64,000 nucleotides of DNA from Marinomonas sp. UCMA 3892 (GTDB lineage: Bacteria > Pseudomonadota > Gammaproteobacteria > Pseudomonadales > Marinomonadaceae). Below, one piece after another: positions 8,438-17,702 of the stretch. Each line of letters starts with the position of its first letter. Position 1 is the stretch's first letter. The notes below the pieces were generated by a model that made no database searches, was not told where the DNA came from, and was given only the letters and a program-made list of their open reading frames with translations. Made by a program: the position numbers and the translations under genes. The stretch lies in the NCBI RefSeq assembly GCF_012726345.1, contig NZ_PTXN01000003.1, positions 40,996 through 104,995 on the forward strand, written 5' to 3'.

Positions 8438-9459
8438 AAGCGCCCCCGTTGCAATAGGTACAAGAAGGTTGGCACCCCAAGCAACGCGGTGATGACGCCT
8501 ACAGGCAGTTGCTCTGGGGCAATAACGGTACGTGCCAAGGTATCTGCAAGTGTTACCAAACAACCGCCAGCTAGAGCACTCGCGGGCAGAATCAGTCGCT
8601 GGTCATTGCCCAGAACCATACGCAGCATGTGTGGAATAACCAAACCAACAAAACCAACGCTACCAGCCGTTGTCACTGCAATCGCGGTCAGTAGACTGGC
8701 TAACAAAAAAACAAAGCGTTCGAGGCTTTTCACATTCACGCCAAGTGCCGCTGCTTGCAAAGGCCCACGAGCCAACACATTGAGGCTGCGCCCGAGTGGC
8801 ATTAAAATCAAGCAAGTCGGAACCAATACCAACCAAGCTAACCATGGCGTGCTGGCGTAGGATAAATCTCCCATCAACCAATACAACATACCAGGGATTT
8901 TATGGGGCGGCGCTAGGGCCAACATAAGTGTAATCAACGCCCCCCAACCTGCAGCAATCACCACGCCAGTTAATAACAACCGCATAGTCGCCGTATTACC
9001 CAAGCGAGCAGATAAACCAAATACCAATAAAGTAGATAAAACTGCGCCGAGAAACGCCATGCCTGACATCAAAACCCCACTGATTCCAAGCAAAATCGCC
9101 GCCAGCGCTGCCACGGATGCGCCACCTGAAATCCCCAATACATAAGGATCTGCCAATGGGTTCCGAAGGAGGATCTGCATCAACGCTCCCGCCACGGCCA
9201 ACAAACCGCCCGTAGCAAACGCCGCCATAACACGAGGCAAGCGCAGCTCTAATACGAGAGTTTGATTAAGACCCGAGCCTTGCCCAAGCAAAGCCTGCCA
9301 AACAGCGTAAGGCGATAAGTTGACGCTGCCTTGGGTGATCGCAAACACGACACTAAGCATCGACACACACATTAATATCCCAAGCGGCAATATCAACGAG
9401 CGCCGGTTTGTCGGGTGGCGAGTCTTAACGTCGAGCACGGGCAATATCCAGTTTTTCAC
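8434..9459 (-). CDS. btuC: B12 ABC transporter permease (BtuC-like, FecCD family)
   Basis: 341 residues with about ten membrane helices. FecCD-family marks are GISGGASVAALAAI in the middle and TALLGVPTFLYLL at the C-terminus. It forms the inner-membrane channel for the substrate delivered by the periplasmic binding protein. Its start overlaps the end of the binding-protein gene by 35 bp and its stop overlaps the ATPase start, implying translational coupling. Confidence 0.88.
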   Translation of the reverse strand: MKNWILPVLDVKTRHPTNRRSLILPLGILMCVSMLSVVFAITQGSVNLSPYAVWQALLGQGSGLNQTLVLELRLPRVMAAFATGGLLAVAGALMQILLRNPLADPYVLGISGGASVAALAAILLGISGVLMSGMAFLGAVLSTLLVFGLSARLGNTATMRLLLTGVVIAAGWGALITLMLALAPPHKIPGMLYWLMGDLSYASTPWLAWLVLVPTCLILMPLGRSLNVLARGPLQAAALGVNVKSLERFVFLLASLLTAIAVTTAGSVGFVGLVIPHMLRMVLGNDQRLILPASALAGGCLVTLADTLARTVIAPEQLPVGVITALLGVPTFLYLLQRGRL

Positions 9460-10327
9460 AGAGTATTTGTGCGCCTTCTAATAATCGCGGCGTTGGACGC
9501 TGAATCAACGATGGCGGCACAAAAAACAGATTGCCTTTTTGCGTAGCTAACAAATCGGCAAACACTCGCCATTTTTCAAGCCAGTTGGCGTTTCGTTCGC
9601 CCATACCTCCTGCGATGATGGCTTCAGGATTTTTCAGTAATACCGCCTCTTGACTCAGACGAGGAATCAAACGCGGCGAATCCGCAAACACGTTATCGCC
9701 GCCACATAAGTCAACCACTTTGCTAATATAATGGCTGCCATTCATCGTCATTAGCGGTTCATCCCAAACTTGATAAAAGGTTTTGACCCGAGGGGCTTGT
9801 TTATAGCGTTCGTGCAAGACATCAATGCCAGTACGAAAGCGCTTTGCTTCTTCCTTGGCTCGTTTTGAGGTGCCAGCTAGTGCGCCCAAGTTGTCGATAT
9901 TACGAGCAATGTCTTCGAACTCATGGGGCTCTACGTAATATACTGGTAGACCCAAGCGTTCTAGTGTTTCGATTTGCTCGGTTGGATTACCGGTTCCCCA
10001 AGCCAGTATTAAATCGGGCTGTAGGCTGATCAAACGCTCTAAATCTAAGCGCGTATGACTGCCCACTGAGGTAACGCTTTTTGCGGCTTCTGGGTAATCA
10101 CTATAAGACACCACCGCAACCACATTATCCCCCGCGCCAGCAGCATAAATCAGCTCGGTGGCGCCAGGTGATAGCGCCGCGATGCGCATTGCCGCATGAT
10201 CAATACAGACATCTCGCCCGCGATCATCCACCACACAGATAGGATCAGCCAACGCGTTGGACACGAATGCCCAACCACTTAACAATAAAGCCGATATTGA
10301 CAACAAACTACGCATCGGGTTAACCAT
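9425..10327 (-). CDS. btuF: Periplasmic B12-binding protein (BtuF-like)
   Basis: 300 residues with an N-terminal signal peptide (hydrophobic 7-24, cleavage near ALA-DP). The mature part has the class III binding-protein pattern: RIAALSPGATELIYAAGAGD, LQPDLILAWGTGNP and LGLPVYYVEP. Its start codon shares one base with the btuB stop (TAATG). A second Met at residue 5 could be the start. Context and riboswitch point to cobalamin; the binding-protein family alone also covers siderophores. Confidence 0.88.
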   Translation of the reverse strand: MVNPMRSLLSISALLLSGWAFVSNALADPICVVDDRGRDVCIDHAAMRIAALSPGATELIYAAGAGDNVVAVVSYSDYPEAAKSVTSVGSHTRLDLERLISLQPDLILAWGTGNPTEQIETLERLGLPVYYVEPHEFEDIARNIDNLGALAGTSKRAKEEAKRFRTGIDVLHERYKQAPRVKTFYQVWDEPLMTMNGSHYISKVVDLCGGDNVFADSPRLIPRLSQEAVLLKNPEAIIAGGMGERNANWLEKWRVFADLLATQKGNLFFVPPSLIQRPTPRLLEGAQILCEKLDIARARR

Positions 10328-12120
10328 TAAAATGCCGAATAGTTAAGGGTTAAGAACACGCCACGACCCGGATTAAAGTAGCCTTTTGCCGTTTGGTACT
10401 CTTTATCAAGGGCGTTTTTGACACTAATTTCAGCGTTCCAATCAGCGGCAAAGTCATAGCTAGCACGCAAGTTCATCGTCACATAGCCCGCCAACGTTTC
10501 AGAGCTGCCCAATGTAGTCGCTCGGCCATCCGCTCCGATTAATGTCACACCAACCCGTCCTTTTTCAAATAGACGATCTGCACTTAAACGGGCACTGCGT
10601 TTGGCACGTTTAGGCAATTGAAAACCCGTATCGTCATCTTTTGCGTCTAGCCACGTTAATGCCGCTTTTAACTGCCATTGCTCTAATGTTAGGCCTGAAG
10701 ACAGCTCAACACCTTGGACTTTAGAATCCACATTGTAAGCCGCCCAAGACCCTGTGTAATTAGACCAGATAACCATATCGCCATAGGAGGCATCAAACAC
10801 CGCAGCGTCCCAGTACATATTGTCATAATCGGCACGAACACCCAGTTCAACAGTTTTAGATTTCGTCGCTTTAAGTGTTGGGTCACCACTGCTTGGATAG
10901 TATAAATCGTTAAACGTTGGCGCTTCGAAAGCGGTCCCGTAGCTTGCACGTAGAGTATGTATGCCATCAAGCTTGTAACCAACAGCCACACCGCCTGTCG
11001 TCGAATCACCATAAGCACTGTTATGATCTTGACGAATATTAAGTTGCAGGTGGGTTGCCCCAAAATCAAACTGAGACTGAGCAAACACCGCATTATTACT
11101 GCGATCAGGCGCTTGATAGCTGGTGACGTCTACTTTGTCTTCAGAGGTTTCAGCTCCCAACACAAACTCATGTTCACCTGCCGAAATAGTGTTGCTCCAA
11201 CGAGCAGTTTGAGTTTTAGTGTTGTACTTATCCTCTGAAGAAATGGTTTTGCTGTCGTTGCGAGTCTGAGACAATTTCAGCTCTGTATCCCAATCTTCCG
11301 TTACTGGAAGGCTGACGCTCAACCCGATCACCTGCACCTGGTAATCATTTTCGTCACCGACATAGTGATTTCGCCCTTCACTATTCATAATCAAACCACT
11401 GATGCGCGCACCACTGCTAAAATCATGTCCAACATTGAGCAATACATTTTCGTTGCGGTAGCCCTGAGCTCCCTCACCTTCTTTAACAATATCACCGTCG
11501 GTTTCAAACTTGCCTGCTGACAAAAGGTATTGCGTGTTATCGCTGGAACCAGACACGGTCGCATCGATAGTTTTTGTATTAAACGAGCCACCACCTACAG
11601 ATACATTCATGTGCGAATCATCATCGGCCTTTGGCAAAAACGCTTGAATCACGCCGCCTACCGCATCAGCGCCATACAAGGTAGCTTTAGGACCTCGAAC
11701 GATCTCTAGACGATCAATTAAAGATGTCGGAATATTTTCAAATGGCGCGCCACCTGATGTCGCAGAATACAAAGGAATACCATCGAGCAAAAACTTAGTA
11801 GATTCTGCACTCGCACCGCGCATATAAACACTAGTGGTCTTTCCGTAACCGCCATTCGAGCTGATATCTACACCCGGCTGCGCCGCTAGTAGCTCGCTTA
11901 TTTCTTGCGCTTGCTGAGCTTTGATTTCTTCACGATTGATGACCGTAACAGATGACAGCGAATCCGCCACACTGACCGAAGTAGATGTTGCCGTAACGAC
12001 CAAAGGTGATAAGGTCGACGATGAATCTGCTGTTGTCTCTGCGTGAGCCGAAACGGCGGACACAACACTAAACGCCACGAGGGTTCTCGTGAACGCTGGG
12101 GAAATACATTGAGTTTTCAT
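10327..12120 (-). CDS. btuB: TonB-dependent outer-membrane cobalamin receptor
   Basis: 597 residues from ATG 12120; a GTG nine codons upstream is less likely. A signal peptide (about 1-28) precedes a TonB-box-like stretch SPLVVTATS. The plug domain follows (INREEIKAQQAQEISELLAAQPG, RLEIVRGPKATLYGADAVGG), then a 22-strand-type barrel ending in a C-terminal Phe (LTLNYSAF). Size matches BtuB. First gene of the operon, directly behind a cobalamin riboswitch, which is the strongest evidence for B12 as ligand. Confidence 0.93.
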   Translation of the reverse strand: MKTQCISPAFTRTLVAFSVVSAVSAHAETTADSSSTLSPLVVTATSTSVSVADSLSSVTVINREEIKAQQAQEISELLAAQPGVDISSNGGYGKTTSVYMRGASAESTKFLLDGIPLYSATSGGAPFENIPTSLIDRLEIVRGPKATLYGADAVGGVIQAFLPKADDDSHMNVSVGGGSFNTKTIDATVSGSSDNTQYLLSAGKFETDGDIVKEGEGAQGYRNENVLLNVGHDFSSGARISGLIMNSEGRNHYVGDENDYQVQVIGLSVSLPVTEDWDTELKLSQTRNDSKTISSEDKYNTKTQTARWSNTISAGEHEFVLGAETSEDKVDVTSYQAPDRSNNAVFAQSQFDFGATHLQLNIRQDHNSAYGDSTTGGVAVGYKLDGIHTLRASYGTAFEAPTFNDLYYPSSGDPTLKATKSKTVELGVRADYDNMYWDAAVFDASYGDMVIWSNYTGSWAAYNVDSKVQGVELSSGLTLEQWQLKAALTWLDAKDDDTGFQLPKRAKRSARLSADRLFEKGRVGVTLIGADGRATTLGSSETLAGYVTMNLRASYDFAADWNAEISVKNALDKEYQTAKGYFNPGRGVFLTLNYSAF

Positions 12121-12184
12121 AATAAAGTCTACTGTTGCACTGAGCACGCCCGCACAGTGGTGACATTTGGTTCCAACTTACGCA

Positions 12185-12370
12185 GAACCCCCAGTTACAG
12201 GCAGGTCTCCGGACTCAAAAGTTGCAAACGCAGGCTTTGCCGCCTTCCCATGGTGAACCACAGTGGCTTGTTGGCAAAGTTTGACTTTTTTACCGTTGCG
12301 GGGGCAGCGTCAGAGTTGCACTGACTTCCCTATTATTGCTGACATCACGCCAGCAACCTATAACGGCGCG
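12185..12370 (-). promoter_or_regulatory. Cobalamin riboswitch
   Basis: Read on the minus strand, the leader shows a GGTTGCTGGCG entry, a GGGAA segment (around 12330), GCCACTG (around 12265), then GGGAAGGCGG and the B12 box AGTCCGGAGACCTGCCT (12215-12199). This is the order seen in AdoCbl riboswitches. It lies 65-80 bp before btuB and should turn off expression when B12 is abundant. Confidence 0.92.
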
Positions 12371-12470
12371 TACTCTAACATAAGGTTCCATCAGGGTCAG
12401 ATGAAAAAACTATCGTCTAAATTCAGTTTCCTTCAATTTGAATGGATAATCCGTTTGGCCTACTAAAAAG

Positions 12471-12790
12471 CTTCAACCCAGATTTAAATTTTCCCGTGAT
12501 ACTTTTGCGCTTATTTTTTCTTGTCCTCACCAATATTAAAGTGATGAGCAAGGTCTTTTTCGATACCTGATACTGAGTTACTGAAATAGTTATTATCCGA
12601 CAATGGCTCTTAAATATTAGCCAATGAGTGAATGCCTATCAGACTCTAATATTGGATTTGTAGGGAAAACGCATAATTCTGGCGTTTTCAGAACACTTTT
12701 ATATGTTTAAACAAGCCTACACTCCTGCACTAGCACGAATCTTATACAGATTTTCTTTCTTATGTCGTTTTGTGTTTAAAAAAAGAAGCA
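12471..12790. other. Intergenic region between the divergent B12 and serine-type operons
   Basis: No gene is supported here. It contains an 8-bp inverted repeat GAAAACGC/GCGTTTTC at 12665-12672 and 12682-12689 and otherwise AT-rich promoter-like DNA for the rightward fusion gene. Confidence 0.5.
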
Positions 12791-12888
12791 ATGCTCTGTT
12801 AGGATGCCTTCCATGGATCTAAGCATTATCTGTGGGTAAGACAGGGAGCCCTCTGTCTGGTTTTAGAAAAACCATAACGCCAGAGCAT
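12791..12888 (+). promoter_or_regulatory. Foldable multi-helix 5' leader, candidate cis-regulatory RNA
   Basis: An 8-bp closing helix pairs ATGCTCTG (12791-12798) with CAGAGCAT (12881-12888). Inside it are a weak arm GATGC/GCATT (12803-12807 with 12823-12827), an 8-bp tetraloop hairpin (12839-12846 with 12851-12858, loop AGCC) and a 6-bp triloop hairpin GGTTTT/AAAACC (12859-12873). The start codon of the fusion gene is 32 bases downstream. No known riboswitch consensus was recognised. The ligand, if any, is unknown. Confidence 0.4.
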
Positions 12889-12920
12889 ACGTATTTAACT
12901 ATCTTACAGGTAATGAAAAA

Positions 12921-15896
12921 ATGACATCTATTGAGCAACTCAAATCCGCTCGCGCCAGTGCGCTTTCTCTGACTCAAAATGGCGCCCCCCAAGCTACCAG
13001 TAACCAATTCTTCGGTGTGGGTCCCATTACGGATATGACTCAGAATGAAGTTGATGCACGTCTATTACGTTTCGAATTTGATGCTTGGATAGAAGAAAAC
13101 TACCCAAAATTAGACGATAAAGGCAATCGTATCGGTAGCTTTACCACGGCTGAAATCGGTCGTGGTATGCACCGTGGCTACCCAGCAGATAAAGTCTTAA
13201 ATGACATGATGCGTGAAATCCACCGTTACTTTGGCTTTCCTAAAGCGAACAGCATGGCGGTAGGTTTAGGTGGTGGTCACAGCGGTTTCACGGCTGCAGC
13301 GCTTCACCTGATGACAGCAAACGACCCATCTCAAATCGTATTTGTTGATACCCCTAAGCCCGAATCCGCTGAAGGTAAAGCGGGTGGTTTCTTCCGCCAA
13401 TCTTGGGGTACTCAGTTAACAGAGCTACAACGCTATGCAACTAACGGTGACGAAGGCCGTATTCTTTTCGCTGAAGGTGAAGGCAGTATCCCAAGTGCTA
13501 ACTTTCTGCTAGAAAAAGGCGTTAAATTATTCTTTGGTGTTGGCCATGAAACAACAGGAGCCACCACTTACACTGAACAAGAAATTGCAAATCTATTGGC
13601 TTGGGTTGACGCTAACCCGAAAGAGCACCATGCAGTAATCGATGCGACGTCCCTACTTGGCGCTATGCCTTGGGCGAAAGAGTTGGTTGATGGCGTACTA
13701 ACTAAGTGCAACCTATTCATGCCGTTTCAAAAAGCAATCGGAGGTATTTCTGGTTACTTCATCGTTTCTTTAACTAGACCAGCTTTAGCACGCATCAACG
13801 CCAACCAAAAAGATCCTTCTTGGGCGATTCCGCGTCAGCTTAAAATTGCAGTGCCACGCGATGCAAAAGAGCCTCTAAGCAGTGAAAAAACCACAGATCT
13901 TGGCCCTATCTACGATGCAGAAAAAGACCAGATGCTTGGTGGTATCATCAACACCTTCAGTACATTAGCATTTGCAGAAACAACTTTTGCGATCCTTCGC
14001 AACGAACGCATGATAGGCGATGTTTACGAACTTAACGCTCGTTCAGCCGCAAACCGTGATCTAGTAAACCAGTGGATTGAAAACAACGATCTATTCGAAC
14101 TAGGTGTATCTAATTCTGATTCTCGCGGTGCAGCGGTTACACTTCTTAAAGTCACTGACAAAGATATCACTGATGCTGACGTACACAATCGTATCATCGT
14201 GAAATCTAAGCAAATGCTAGGCTACGAAGGTATCACTCACACTGATGGTGCTCACGAGAAAGGTCTAGACGTAGCTCGCTATGTAAATGCTTTCCCAGGT
14301 TCTCCTGGTGACTACCGTGCTTGGATAGGTGGTATTCGTCCGGCACAAGACATCACTGCACTACTAGACAACATCCAGTACTGCTACCTACGTGCGAAAA
14401 ACGCTGTACTAGAAGAAATCCTAGCTGAGAAAGGTGAATCGTTCGAAAGTGCTGTTTCTGCAACAACCAAAGATGATGTTCGTATTGACGATGCAAACCG
14501 CGCTTACAAAGTGTTGATCGCTGACCTAGTGGGTATGATATTCGATGCAAAAGGTAATGCGGATTTCAGCCAAGTCGCAGCCTACATCAAGTCTAAAGGT
14601 GGTGAGTTTCACGTCGGCTCTATTACAGATGCCGGCGAGTTAGCGACAGGTAAAGTGCATTTTTTCTATCAGCCAAGCCTAAGCCGCGAAGACGAGCTTC
14701 TAGCTGAAACTGGCGAAGGTCAATACGACGCAGTTATTGCAGCGGCGACATTCTTCCCAGCAGAATCTAAATTCGAGCTAGGCGGCGTACGTATCGGTGC
14801 GGGTACTGGCAACATGGGTTCTGCTAGCTGGGGCGGCGGTAACGGTGAAGGTGGTGTTGCACCACTTATGAATACACCAAGTTTCAATTCTCGTGCCACA
14901 GCACAGGCCGCAATGAAAGCTCTACTTAAAGTACTTCCTGATTTACAAGTATCCACAATGCACGATCGTGTTGTTGCTGGAGACTTCGATACAGGTAAAA
15001 ACCTTGCGGAATTCCCAACAACTAAGCTTGAAGGTAAAAAACTGGCGGTTGTTGGTTACGGTAATATCGGTCGTGAAATGGCGAAACTAGGCGCTGCATT
15101 TGGCATGCAAGTTTCTGTCTATGCTCGTCCCGCTCACCAGAAATGGATTGAATCTGAAGGCTTTACTTACGCATCTAGCATTATTGAAGCAGCTCAAGAC
15201 GCAGATGTTCTTAGCCCACACACTGGCCTAGGCGCACTGAACTCCGACTCTGGTAAATTCAGTAACTCCGACATCATCAATGCAGACGTATTTTCGGCTA
15301 TGAAACATGGCGCGGTTTTGGTGAACTACGATCGTGGCGAAGTGGTTGACATCGAAGCGTTAGACGCGGCACTAACTAGTGGCCAAATCCGTTATGCCGC
15401 TATCGATGCTGATTTGTTTAAAGACCCAAATACTGGTGAACTATCTGGTCCAATGGTTCCTTACCGGAACATTTACGAAAAACACGTAGGGAAAATGGAG
15501 CTTCTACCACATGCGGCGGCAGACACTGAGCACGTATCTCGTGTAGAGGGAGCTAAGCAAGCGGTTGATCAAATCCTAAGCGTGATCCAATACGGTAAAG
15601 TGATTAACCTGAAAGGTGATTTACCTGAAGGCTTCACTAACGATGGCGCTAAAACAGTAAATGGCGTGGGTAAGGTAAACGCAAGTTCTGTTACAACACT
15701 ATCAGCTAAGCAAATTAAGCAGCTAGCTGACAGTGCAACACAAATTGCGGCATACTGGGGAGCAATCAACGCGACCGAAGATGCAGATAAACGTGCGGCA
15801 CTTGTTGCTGAGTACACGGAAATGATGGTATTGAACTCCAATATCTACACGACGTTACTTGCACAAAATGGCCTACAAGGTCCATTGGGTAACTAA
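12921..15896 (+). CDS. Fused class V aminotransferase (SerC-like) and D-2-hydroxyacid dehydrogenase (SerA-like)
   Basis: 991 residues. The N-terminal half (about 25-500) has a class V aminotransferase/SerC-like fold with HAVIDATS (Asp241, PLP ring) and FQKAIGG (Lys271, Schiff base). The C-terminal half (about 525-900) is a SerA/GyaR-like dehydrogenase. It shows VVGYGNIG (Rossmann, 711-717), DRG (Arg805), AAIDADLF (Asp829) and LPHAA (His864), so both active sites look complete. There is no ACT domain; a helical tail of about 90 residues follows. The residues after the second Rossmann strand (VYARPA) suggest NADP rather than NAD. With the next gene, a serine to hydroxypyruvate to glycerate route is plausible; phosphoserine synthesis is the alternative. 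ACAGG lies 10 bases before the ATG. Confidence 0.85.
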   Translation: MTSIEQLKSARASALSLTQNGAPQATSNQFFGVGPITDMTQNEVDARLLRFEFDAWIEENYPKLDDKGNRIGSFTTAEIGRGMHRGYPADKVLNDMMREIHRYFGFPKANSMAVGLGGGHSGFTAAALHLMTANDPSQIVFVDTPKPESAEGKAGGFFRQSWGTQLTELQRYATNGDEGRILFAEGEGSIPSANFLLEKGVKLFFGVGHETTGATTYTEQEIANLLAWVDANPKEHHAVIDATSLLGAMPWAKELVDGVLTKCNLFMPFQKAIGGISGYFIVSLTRPALARINANQKDPSWAIPRQLKIAVPRDAKEPLSSEKTTDLGPIYDAEKDQMLGGIINTFSTLAFAETTFAILRNERMIGDVYELNARSAANRDLVNQWIENNDLFELGVSNSDSRGAAVTLLKVTDKDITDADVHNRIIVKSKQMLGYEGITHTDGAHEKGLDVARYVNAFPGSPGDYRAWIGGIRPAQDITALLDNIQYCYLRAKNAVLEEILAEKGESFESAVSATTKDDVRIDDANRAYKVLIADLVGMIFDAKGNADFSQVAAYIKSKGGEFHVGSITDAGELATGKVHFFYQPSLSREDELLAETGEGQYDAVIAAATFFPAESKFELGGVRIGAGTGNMGSASWGGGNGEGGVAPLMNTPSFNSRATAQAAMKALLKVLPDLQVSTMHDRVVAGDFDTGKNLAEFPTTKLEGKKLAVVGYGNIGREMAKLGAAFGMQVSVYARPAHQKWIESEGFTYASSIIEAAQDADVLSPHTGLGALNSDSGKFSNSDIINADVFSAMKHGAVLVNYDRGEVVDIEALDAALTSGQIRYAAIDADLFKDPNTGELSGPMVPYRNIYEKHVGKMELLPHAAADTEHVSRVEGAKQAVDQILSVIQYGKVINLKGDLPEGFTNDGAKTVNGVGKVNASSVTTLSAKQIKQLADSATQIAAYWGAINATEDADKRAALVAEYTEMMVLNSNIYTTLLAQNGLQGPLGN

Positions 15897-15920
15897 GTAA
15901 AACCTTAATAGTTAGTCAAT

Positions 15921-15968
15921 AAACCGCATCAACGCCGTGACTTTGTCCTGTTGATGCGGTTTTTTTGT
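15921..15968 (+). terminator. Intrinsic terminator
   Basis: A 13-bp perfect stem (15921-15933 with 15950-15962, AAACCGCATCAAC) is followed by TTTTGTTT. It separates the fusion gene from the glycerate kinase gene, so downstream expression depends on read-through or a separate promoter. Confidence 0.85.
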
Positions 15969-16002
15969 TTCACGCCTAAGAGGCAAGCAAGGGAGAACAG
16001 GT

Positions 16003-17133
16003 TTGCATTCAAATGATAGAAATTCTGCCGTCACTATTTTTAACGCCGCGATCAATGCGGTGGCTGGCTACAATGCGACTTACCGTGCGGTAAACAGCTT
16101 TGCTGATTTTACACCAGACCAAATTATCGCGGTGGGTAAAGCCGCTAGCGGCATGTGTGCCGGAGCGTTAGCTGCACTTGGTAATGACTGCCCAGCCTTA
16201 TTGGTAACAAAATACGCTCATACAGACCAAGCAATGTGGGACGCAAATAATGTAACTGTTATCGAATCGGCACATCCCGTGCCAGATCAGAACTCTCTAA
16301 ACGCTGGAAAGCAGATGCTCGCCACAGTCAATAGTATGGAAGCAGGCAGCAAATTACTCCTATTAGTTTCTGGTGGCGCATCAGCTTTATCCGAAGCTCT
16401 GCCCGCTGACGTCAGCTTAGAAGACTGGCAAAAACTGACAAATCAAATGCTTGCGGCTGGTTATAACATTGATCAGATCAATACCCGTCGTAAAGAAACC
16501 TCTTTGATAAAAGACGGTAAGTTACTCGAAAACTTTACAGGTACTGACGTTCGCGTACTGGCTATTTCGGACGTAGAAGGCGATGACATTAGCGTAATCG
16601 GCTCTGGTACAGGATCTATTAAACGTTGTCCATCTACTGCCAGCGTTACCTTGATAGGCACGAACCAAGTCGCTCGAGAAGCAGCAGCAAACAAAGCAAC
16701 CGAGCTTGGTTATCACGTTATCGACAATAAAGAAAATCTGTATGACGATGTTGAAGTTCTGTCTTCTTATATTGGCCAGCAACTAATAAACGCCGAACCA
16801 GGCGTGTACATTTTCGGTGGAGAGCCAACGGTCAAACTGCCGGAAAATCCCGGCAACGGTGGCCGTAACCAAGCTCTCGCGCTAGGCATTGCAGAAAATA
16901 TCGTTGGTCGCGATAATATCTTGGTACTGGTTGCCGGCACAGACGGCAGTGATGGCCCAACTGATGCCGCTGGTGGCATCGTAGATGGTTCGACAGCAAA
17001 AGATCTGCACGCCGTACGCGATGCACTGAAACGTGCTGACGCCGGAACCTACTTGCGTGAACAGGATGCTATCTTTATTACTGGCCCCACTAATACCAAT
17101 GTCATGGATATTGTGGTTGCCATCCTCCACTAA
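16003..17133 (+). CDS. Glycerate kinase, MOFRL/DUF4147 type
   Basis: 376 residues. A TTG start at 16003 is supported by GGGAG 7 bases upstream; no in-frame ATG fits. Family marks are IIAVGKAASGMC, ESAHPVPDQNS, LLLVSGGASAL, ISDVEGDDISVIGSG and the C-terminal NGGRNQALALG with AGTDGSDGPTDAAGG. These enzymes phosphorylate D-glycerate, usually to 2-phosphoglycerate. Its place behind the transaminase/dehydrogenase fusion supports a glycerate-forming pathway that feeds lower glycolysis. Older annotations of this family as hydroxypyruvate reductase are misleading. Confidence 0.88.
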   Translation: MHSNDRNSAVTIFNAAINAVAGYNATYRAVNSFADFTPDQIIAVGKAASGMCAGALAALGNDCPALLVTKYAHTDQAMWDANNVTVIESAHPVPDQNSLNAGKQMLATVNSMEAGSKLLLLVSGGASALSEALPADVSLEDWQKLTNQMLAAGYNIDQINTRRKETSLIKDGKLLENFTGTDVRVLAISDVEGDDISVIGSGTGSIKRCPSTASVTLIGTNQVAREAAANKATELGYHVIDNKENLYDDVEVLSSYIGQQLINAEPGVYIFGGEPTVKLPENPGNGGRNQALALGIAENIVGRDNILVLVAGTDGSDGPTDAAGGIVDGSTAKDLHAVRDALKRADAGTYLREQDAIFITGPTNTNVMDIVVAILH

Positions 17134-17146
17134 ACCTTCAATATAA

Positions 17147-17177
17147 ACCACCAACTCAGAACATAAGGGTTGGTGGT
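17147..17177 (+). terminator. Hairpin after glycerate kinase
   Basis: A 9-bp stem ACCACCAAC/GTTGGTGGT at 17147-17155 and 17169-17177. It lacks a T-tract on the plus strand, so it is a weak terminator or an mRNA-stabilising 3' end. Confidence 0.45.
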
Positions 17178-17288
17178 AAAGACAAGCCTATCCACAAGCT
17201 TGATTTATCTTTGCTATATATAATCGTTTTTTAACGTCAGAGTCTTCTACACTTATATAGAGTCCAACAATAATATAGGAGGCTTGTT

Positions 17289-17702
17289 ATGTATCAAAGT
17301 ATCGCTATGCCCGTGGATTTATCTCATACAGATAAACTTGAGAAAGCGTTAAAAGTCACAGGGGACCTTGCTAAACTCTATTCTTCTAAGGTGTATCTTC
17401 TTGCTGTTACAGCATCTGCTCCTAGCAGTATCGCTCATAACCTTAAAGAATTTAAAGAAAGATTAGACAGTTATGCGAAAGCGCAAGAAGGCGAATTTGG
17501 CGTAATATTTGAGGCGGTTGTCATCCCCTGTGCTGATCCAGCAGCCGATATGGACAAATCACTCAATCATTGGCTCCATGGAAATCCAGTCGATCTCGTG
17601 GTCATGGCATCTCATGTGCCAAGCTTTAAAGACCATATTTTTCATTCACATGGTAGTTTTTTAGCGTCTCATACGGATAAATCAATATTGTTAGTACGCT
17701 AG
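17289..17702 (+). CDS. Universal stress protein, UspA family
   Basis: 137 residues with the Usp fold order: MYQSIAMPVDLSHTDKLEKA at the N-terminus, VDLVVMASHVPS in the middle and SFLASHTDKSILLVR at the end. The usual ATP-binding G-x2-G-x9-G(S/T) is not evident, so it may be a non-ATP-binding member. TAGGAGG upstream is a near-ideal ribosome site. It has its own promoter region of about 155 bp; a link to the glycerate genes is unproven. Confidence 0.85.
   Translation: MYQSIAMPVDLSHTDKLEKALKVTGDLAKLYSSKVYLLAVTASAPSSIAHNLKEFKERLDSYAKAQEGEFGVIFEAVVIPCADPAADMDKSLNHWLHGNPVDLVVMASHVPSFKDHIFHSHGSFLASHTDKSILLVR

Noticed and set aside
8438-8563. A 42-residue N-terminal extension of the B12 ATPase
   Set aside because: It lies inside the permease gene; the ATGA overlap at 8437 gives a natural start.
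10689-11093. 134-residue open frame on the same strand as btuB in another frame
   Set aside because: It is inside the btuB barrel region, whose frame is clearly coding; no motif and no ribosome site.
12791-12888. A tRNA-like reading of the leader (8-bp closing helix, three arms)
   Set aside because: No TTCRA loop, no anticodon arm geometry and no CCA; treated as a leader structure instead.
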